A stretch of 15,998 bases of DNA from Thermoproteota archaeon (lineage in GTDB: Archaea > Korarchaeota > Korarchaeia > Korarchaeales > Korarchaeaceae): contig WAOH01000049.1 in NCBI GenBank assembly GCA_015521385.1, forward strand, positions 1 to 15,998, read 5' to 3'. Within the stretch, counting starts at the first letter, position 1, and the number at the start of each line of letters is the position of its first letter. The notes beneath the pieces were generated by a model. The model saw only the letters and a list, made by a program, of their open reading frames with translations. It searched no databases and was not told the origin of the DNA. Both the position numbers and the translations under genes were made by a program. Below, piece by piece: positions 12,729 through 15,998 of the stretch.

Positions 12729-14249
12729 CTAACCCACGCTTCTCGCGGGAAGCCAGCACCTAGCCATGCATCCCGTGCATGAGACGTCACATCCCGGAGT
12801 GGGTAACCCATTCAAGGCTTTCTCGAGCTCCTTCGACAGGAATTCCCTGCTAACACCCGTCTCAACGTACTCCCACCAGGGAGTGTCCCTCCACCCATAG
12901 ACGATGGAGTCGAGATCTATCCCCAATTCCTCTGCCAGGGAGCGGTAAGCTCCCCTGTTATAAGGGAGTTTGAAGCCCATCTTGAGGAGTTTCGCTATGT
13001 CCAAGCCGCCTACCGACATGAAAGTCTGAATGTAAGCCCTACCGTAATGCATTACATTAGTCTGCCCCCTAAAACGCCTCCTGAATGCAGAGATCCTCCT
13101 CCTGATGTCCTCTTCCTTGGCGAGCGGGACGGTCTCGAACGGCGTCCCGGCTTTGGGTACGAATATACTCACCGTCGCCTTGGTACTCACCAACTCGGCT
13201 ATCCGGCTAACGAGCCTGCCCGACTCCTCCACATCCGAGTCGGTCTCGGAGGGGAGGCCTACCATAAAATACAGTTTGAGATGCCTCATCCCGAGTTCCC
13301 TAGCCTCCTCAGCCACTCTGATGAATTCATCATTGGCTATCGTCTTGTTAATCACGGCCTTCATCCTCTCGCTCCCCGTCTCCGGGGCCAAGGTGAGCAT
13401 GCTCTCTCCAGCATTCACCGCTAACTCTATCATCTCTCTATCGACCTGATCTGCCCTGAGGGATGGTAAAGTAACGCGAAGCCCCCTCTCAGATGCCCAA
13501 TGGAGCAGATCCTTCACCAGCTTGGATGATGCGGCGTCGCTCCCTATCACGTATATCCGCCTGAATCCCATCTCGTGCGCCCTCTCGACAGCAGCTTCTA
13601 GCTCCTTGGGATCCGGGTCCAGCCTTGGTCTCCAGTGCCAGCCCAGCATGCAGAACCTGCATCCCCATCCGCATCCCCTTGAAATCTCCAGAAGATAGCT
13701 GTTAATGGGCTCTCTATCTCGGAAAACCATGATCTGATTTTCGAGAGGTTTCAGATACCTTATCCTCCTGAACTCGACTCTATTCATCTTGGCAGGGAGG
13801 AAGAAGTGATCGGCCAATTCCTCGAGAGGTTCCCCGTCGAGAAGCCCTCTAACGAGCTCTGGAACGAGCGACTCCCCATCTCCGACACCCACAGCTGTCG
13901 CTAGAGAGCTCACCGGAAGTGGATTCGCGGAGACGGCGGGCCCCCCCACTATGATTGGCTTGCGTACCCCCTCCAACATCCTGAACAGCACGGGGTACTG
14001 ACCCTCAAAGTGCACCGTTGCCAGCACCACGTCGAACTCGTTCAGGGATCTTCCGCTCTCGACAGATCCCTTCAAATCAGTCACGAACCTCTCGGCCATG
14101 ACCTCGTCGAATGAGTTCAGGAGGAAATAGATTATTTGGTGTCCCAGGGAGTTCACGGCCGCTAGGTAAGGTGCGGGGTAAACTAGGGCCACCCTGAGCT
14201 GGTAGTCCCTCGGGTCCCTATCGTAGAACCCACCCTCTTCCCTCAGCAC
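12729..14249 (-). CDS. Radical SAM protein with N-terminal B12-binding-like domain, function unknown
   Basis: The 506 residues resemble B12-binding-domain radical SAM proteins (COG1032-like). The N-terminal ~150 residues look like a Rossmann/B12-binding-like domain (LRVALVYPAPYLAAVNSLG, then PIIVGGPAVSANP), without an obvious DxHxxG cobalamin ligand. The radical SAM core starts at EISRGCGWGCRFC with Cys193, Cys197 and Cys200 as the CX3CX2C iron-sulfur motif, followed by GSDAASS, TLAPETGSERM and KLYFMVGLPSETD. The C-terminus ends in a second cysteine set, Cys487, 491, 494 and 498 (PGCDVSCTGCMARCW), probably another metal site. GTG 14249 is chosen because GGGAGGT lies five bases upstream; this start is only 15 bases after tRNA-Val, so the message is probably released by tRNA processing. 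Substrate unknown. Confidence 0.85.
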   Translation of the reverse strand: MLREEGGFYDRDPRDYQLRVALVYPAPYLAAVNSLGHQIIYFLLNSFDEVMAERFVTDLKGSVESGRSLNEFDVVLATVHFEGQYPVLFRMLEGVRKPIIVGGPAVSANPLPVSSLATAVGVGDGESLVPELVRGLLDGEPLEELADHFFLPAKMNRVEFRRIRYLKPLENQIMVFRDREPINSYLLEISRGCGWGCRFCMLGWHWRPRLDPDPKELEAAVERAHEMGFRRIYVIGSDAASSKLVKDLLHWASERGLRVTLPSLRADQVDREMIELAVNAGESMLTLAPETGSERMKAVINKTIANDEFIRVAEEARELGMRHLKLYFMVGLPSETDSDVEESGRLVSRIAELVSTKATVSIFVPKAGTPFETVPLAKEEDIRRRISAFRRRFRGQTNVMHYGRAYIQTFMSVGGLDIAKLLKMGFKLPYNRGAYRSLAEELGIDLDSIVYGWRDTPWWEYVETGVSREFLSKELEKALNGLPTPGCDVSCTGCMARCWLPARSVG

Positions 14250-14264
14250 GTGCGACCTCCCTAG

Positions 14265-14337
14265 TGGGCCGGGGGGGACTCGAACCCCCGACCTCCGCCT
14301 CGTAAGGGCGGCGTCATAGCCGCTAGACCACCGGCCC
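14265..14337 (-). tRNA. tRNA-Val (anticodon TAC)
   Basis: A complete 73-nt cloverleaf: acceptor GGGCCGG pairs with CCGGCCC; D arm GTC..GAC; anticodon stem CCGCC/GGCGG with loop CTTACGA giving anticodon TAC; T stem GGGGG/CCCCC with loop TTCGAGT; discriminator A. No CCA is encoded (CTAGGG follows). It lies 8 bases downstream of the tRNA-Ser CCA end and 15 bases upstream of the radical SAM GTG, with no promoter of its own. Confidence 0.95.
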
Positions 14338-14345
14338 TATGAAAG

Positions 14346-14448
14346 TGGCGCCGGGGGAGGGATTTGAACCCTCGCGGCCCGATGGGCCACTGGCTTTCTG
14401 CAGGGGGCTTTAGCAGGCCAGCCCCCTACCAGGCTAGGGCACCCCGGC
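14346..14448 (-). tRNA. tRNA-Ser (anticodon GCT) with 15-nt intron
   Basis: Acceptor GCCGGGG pairs with CCCCGGC; D stem CCC/GGG; anticodon stem CTGGC/GCCAG; loop CTGCTA-A with anticodon GCT interrupted after position 37 by a 15-nt intron; long variable arm GGCCC-ATC-GGGCC, the class II feature expected of serine tRNAs; T stem GAGGG/CCCTC with loop TTCAAAT; discriminator G (14349). CCA follows directly (14346-14348), so the tail is encoded here, unlike in the other complete tRNA genes of the window. Mature length without intron and CCA is 85 nt. A TATA-like GTTTAAAAAT lies ~32 bases upstream. It is first in a tRNA-Ser, tRNA-Val, radical SAM unit. Confidence 0.93.
14396..14410 (-). other. tRNA-Ser intron with bulge-helix-bulge splice motif
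   Basis: On the minus strand the order is: outer helix CTGGC/GCCAG, inner 4-bp helix CTGC/GCAG, 5' bulge TAA, mini-hairpin AG-CCCC-CT and 3' bulge AAA. This is the archaeal tRNA endonuclease motif (two 3-nt bulges separated by 4 bp). Cutting between the second and third bulge bases removes 15 nt (AAGCCCCCTGCAGAA) at the canonical 37/38 site and restores a 7-base anticodon loop. Confidence 0.88.
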
Positions 14449-14474
14449 CCTCCACCGCACCTATGGCGAGGCGG

Positions 14475-14484
14475 ATTTTTAAAC
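14475..14484 (-). promoter_or_regulatory. TATA box for the tRNA-Ser / tRNA-Val / radical SAM unit
   Basis: The minus strand reads GTTTAAAAAT, starting 1 base after the DUF2110 stop (14486-14488) and centred ~32 bases upstream of the tRNA-Ser 5' end (14448). Confidence 0.6.
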
Positions 14485-14485
14485 T

Positions 14486-15241
14486 TCACTTGAAGAGGAG
14501 ATCCTCAACTCTAGATGGGGAGAGAGCGGAGAGCACGGCTCCCGGGAGGTGGGGACCCAGTCTCGGTATCAGTCCCTTAGCTTGTGTCCCGGGCTTGCAT
14601 ACTAGGGCGTGAGACAGGAACGCGGTTCTCACCACGCTGACGTCCCTCTTATGACCGGTTCTGACGAGGGCCCTCCTCACCTGCTTTGGAGTCGCCCTGA
14701 CAACGAAGAGAACGTCCCGACCCCTGTTCATCCAGCCCCTAATCATCGCCACCTGCTTGGGGGAGAGGGAGACGTAAACACCCTCCTCGTCCCTCCGCAG
14801 AACCCTCAACTCCAACGCCAGGTCATCGACCAGCCCGTAGGCCCTAGCTATCTTCCTAGCCGGCAGCTTCCTACCCCTAGCCAGTTGATTCCTCATCTCA
14901 AACAGTGGGTAGAGGGCGTCCTTCCCCTCCTTGAAGGCCCTGAAATACAGACCGAAACCCACTTTTCCCACGTCTGTGAGGAATCCCCTGAACGTATCCC
15001 CCACATCAACCTTCTGTATGCTAGGCAGCCTGCCGTACGTCTTGACGATCAGGTTCTCGGCTATCCCCTCATCCGGACCGGATACCGAGACCCTCACCCA
15101 TCCCCCCTCCGTATCCAAGTCCAGCTCAGGCACCTCCAACCCCTTCATATAGCCCAGTATCTCCCAACCGAGCTCCTCTAGGATGTCCTCCTTCGGCAGA
15201 TCCTCTGGTATCCTCTCCTGAATGAGCAGGGTGCGCGTCAA
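14486..15241 (-). CDS. DUF2110 family protein (archaeal conserved protein of unknown function)
   Basis: The 251 residues match my memory of DUF2110 (COG4044), an archaea-restricted family often encoded next to TFE alpha. Family-like stretches are VGDTFRGFLTDVGKVGFGLY (~81-100), which could be a small S1/OB-like beta element, and the conserved C-terminal part (RRALVRTGHKRDVSVVRTAF, LSHALVCKPGTQAKGLIPRL). The protein is soluble with a basic middle and end, consistent with RNA binding, but no activity can be assigned. The start is TTG 15241, overlapping the TFE stop in a TTGA arrangement (TFE TGA at 15238-15240), with GGAGAG just upstream, so translation is tightly coupled to TFE. The promoter of the downstream tRNAs begins right after its stop. 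Confidence 0.72.
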   Translation of the reverse strand: MTRTLLIQERIPEDLPKEDILEELGWEILGYMKGLEVPELDLDTEGGWVRVSVSGPDEGIAENLIVKTYGRLPSIQKVDVGDTFRGFLTDVGKVGFGLYFRAFKEGKDALYPLFEMRNQLARGRKLPARKIARAYGLVDDLALELRVLRRDEEGVYVSLSPKQVAMIRGWMNRGRDVLFVVRATPKQVRRALVRTGHKRDVSVVRTAFLSHALVCKPGTQAKGLIPRLGPHLPGAVLSALSPSRVEDLLFK

Positions 15242-15777
15242 CTTGCCTCTCCTTCCAGCACCTCTAGGGCCTTGTCCAGAACATCTAGCATCTTCTCGAT
15301 CTCCTCCATTATCTTATCCCTGTCCACCGGCTCCAGCATGGCGCCGCACACGGGACAGACTAGGCCGGACTCGTCCATACGCGATATCACCTCATCGAAG
15401 CTCAGCCTTATGTGGGTGGGGTCCGCCGCGCATACGTAGTACTCCCCGGAGGACTCCTCCTCTCTCCTCCTGATGAGCATCTCCCTGACCTCTTTGAACC
15501 TCCTCAGGAGAAAGGACTTGGCCAGATCGCTGTTGATCCTCCAGTAGGTCAGCCTGTTCCCCGCCTCGTCCTCCTTAGTGCCCAGCTGCACGACTAGGTT
15601 GGAGTCCTGCATCCTGTAAAGCAGCTGTCTCAGCTCAGTGGGTGGCAGCTTCAGCTTCTCTTGCATCTCTCCCTCCTCTAGAACACCGTCCTTGGCAAAA
15701 TTGACCATCTTCCTAGCGAGGCTAAGGTCCCTAGCAACTACGGCTAGCGCTAGAACTATCAGATCCTCTTCACTCAT
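15238..15777 (-). CDS. tfe: Transcription initiation factor E alpha subunit (TFE)
   Basis: Basal factor related to eukaryotic TFIIE-alpha; it helps open the promoter and stabilises the RNA polymerase-TBP-TFB complex. The 179 residues are the normal length. An N-terminal winged helix spans ~5-85 (ARKMVNFAKDGVLEEGEMQE, PPTELRQLLYRMQDSNLV, RLTYWRIN), followed by a charged linker, a zinc ribbon (~112-150) and a C-terminal helix (KIMEEIEKMLDVLDKALEVL). The ribbon is odd: the second knuckle is a normal CPVC (Cys141, Cys144), but the first reads CAAD (Cys116, Asp119), with His122 nearby. Crenarchaeal TFEs, as I recall them, also have a CxxD-type first knuckle. ATG 15777 is ~30 bases from the shared AT element. 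It is coupled to DUF2110 downstream. Confidence 0.92.
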   Translation of the reverse strand: MSEEDLIVLALAVVARDLSLARKMVNFAKDGVLEEGEMQEKLKLPPTELRQLLYRMQDSNLVVQLGTKEDEAGNRLTYWRINSDLAKSFLLRRFKEVREMLIRRREEESSGEYYVCAADPTHIRLSFDEVISRMDESGLVCPVCGAMLEPVDRDKIMEEIEKMLDVLDKALEVLEGEAS

Positions 15778-15836
15778 ATCTTTCGGTCTCCCTCACCTAG
15801 TAAAGTTTATTACTGGCTCTATCGATCCAACTAATG
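15778..15836. promoter_or_regulatory. Shared divergent promoter for tRNA-Thr and TFE-DUF2110
   Basis: The 59-base gap is centred on AGTAAAGTTTATTACT (15799-15814), an imperfect palindrome with AGTAA/TTACT arms. Its centre is ~30 bases from both the tRNA-Thr 5' end (15837) and the TFE ATG (15777). GTTTATTA (plus) and AATAAACTTTA (minus) both resemble TATA boxes. TFE has no Shine-Dalgarno at normal spacing, so its message is probably leaderless or nearly so. Confidence 0.6.
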
Positions 15837-15911
15837 GCCCCGGTAGCTCAGCCCGGTCAGAGCGGCCGCCTCGTAAGCGGCAGGTCGCGGGTTCGAATCC
15901 CGCCCGGGGCT
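15837..15911 (+). tRNA. tRNA-Thr (anticodon CGT)
   Basis: A complete 75-nt cloverleaf: acceptor GCCCCGG/CCGGGGC; D arm GCTC..GAGC; anticodon stem GCCGC/GCGGC with loop CTCGTAA giving anticodon CGT; variable AGGTC; T stem GCGGG/CCCGC with loop TTCGAAT; discriminator T, as expected for archaeal threonine tRNAs. No intron and no encoded CCA. It is transcribed away from TFE from a shared AT element. Confidence 0.95.
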
Positions 15912-15976
15912 CTCATTCAGAATAGGTTCGAACTCTCAAATAAGTTTTACTAAATCTCAGAGGGTCTTAAGGAGAA

Positions 15977-15998
15977 TGGGGCCGCCGGGATTTGAACC
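15977..15998 (-). tRNA. 3' end of a tRNA gene, identity not determinable (cut by window edge)
   Basis: The minus strand reads GG-TTCAAAT-CCCGG-CGGCCCC-A: the end of a T stem, T loop, second T-stem strand, 3' acceptor strand and discriminator A, then TTC, so no CCA is encoded. The 5' acceptor should be GGGGCCG. The anticodon lies beyond the window. The 65 bases between it and tRNA-Thr hold only a short T run (TTTT at 15945-15948) that could end the tRNA-Thr transcript. Confidence 0.8.

Noticed and set aside
14282..14320. Separate promoter for the radical SAM gene
   Set aside because: The region lies inside tRNA-Val and is GC-rich with no TATA-like sequence; read-through from the tRNA promoter is simpler.
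15923..15936. GGTTCGAACTC resembling a tRNA T loop between tRNA-Thr and the partial tRNA, considered as a tRNA remnant or attachment site
   Set aside because: The flanks cannot form a T stem and no other tRNA parts are present. The core is just the 8-base palindrome GTTCGAAC.
1..15998. CRISPR repeats, transposases, integrases, toxin-antitoxin or defence genes
   Set aside because: Looked for on both strands; no spaced direct repeats and no such protein motifs. The window is core archaeal housekeeping.

Overview
The window comes from an archaeon, most likely a thermophilic member of the TACK group; I cannot name the lineage. The evidence is: archaeal-type PheS/PheT, a class I CCA-adding enzyme, TFE alpha, a TruA-like enzyme, a DUF2110 protein and 6-phospho-3-hexuloisomerase; TATA boxes about 25-35 bases upstream of starts; several apparently leaderless genes; TTG and GTG starts; Shine-Dalgarno sites of the form GGAGGTGA; heavy use of AGG for arginine; and a tRNA-Ser gene with a bulge-helix-bulge intron. 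Packing is tight: neighbours overlap, abut or share promoter DNA, and no stretch of more than about 225 bases lacks a gene.

Layout. Bases 1-358 hold the 3' end of a TRAM-domain protein. pheS-pheT (421-3586) follows and converges on an operon transcribed leftward: a class III aminotransferase (5090-6388) and a CoA-acylating semialdehyde dehydrogenase (3608-5089). An AT-rich spacer (6389-6613) separates these from an M42 aminopeptidase (6614-7660, minus). That gene diverges from enolase (7716-8984, plus) across a 55-base shared promoter. Enolase overlaps the end of a CCA-adding enzyme (8947-10407, minus), which lies downstream of hexuloisomerase (10367-10936, minus). Divergent from hexuloisomerase are a VIT1/CCC1-like membrane protein and a TruA-like pseudouridine synthase (11062-12446, plus), whose end overlaps a 92-residue orphan (12397-12675, minus). 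From 15777 down to 12729 the minus strand carries TFE alpha, DUF2110, tRNA-Ser(GCT), tRNA-Val(TAC) and a radical SAM protein. tRNA-Thr(CGT) diverges from TFE, and the window ends inside another tRNA gene.

How the genes work together. Most are core information processing: tRNA charging (PheST), tRNA maturation (CCA addition, pseudouridylation, tRNA genes) and transcription initiation (TFE). Central carbon metabolism is represented by enolase and hexuloisomerase (ribulose monophosphate route). The aminotransferase/dehydrogenase pair looks like a two-step route from an omega-amino acid, perhaps beta-alanine or 3-aminoisobutyrate, to an acyl-CoA.

I see no mobile element, CRISPR array, toxin-antitoxin pair or defence cluster, and no obvious new multi-gene system. 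The more unusual points are architectural: two symmetric divergent promoters built on single AT elements, a tRNA-tRNA-mRNA transcription unit, a 15-nt tRNA intron with a textbook splice motif, overlapping convergent genes, and a TFE zinc ribbon lacking one of the usual cysteines.
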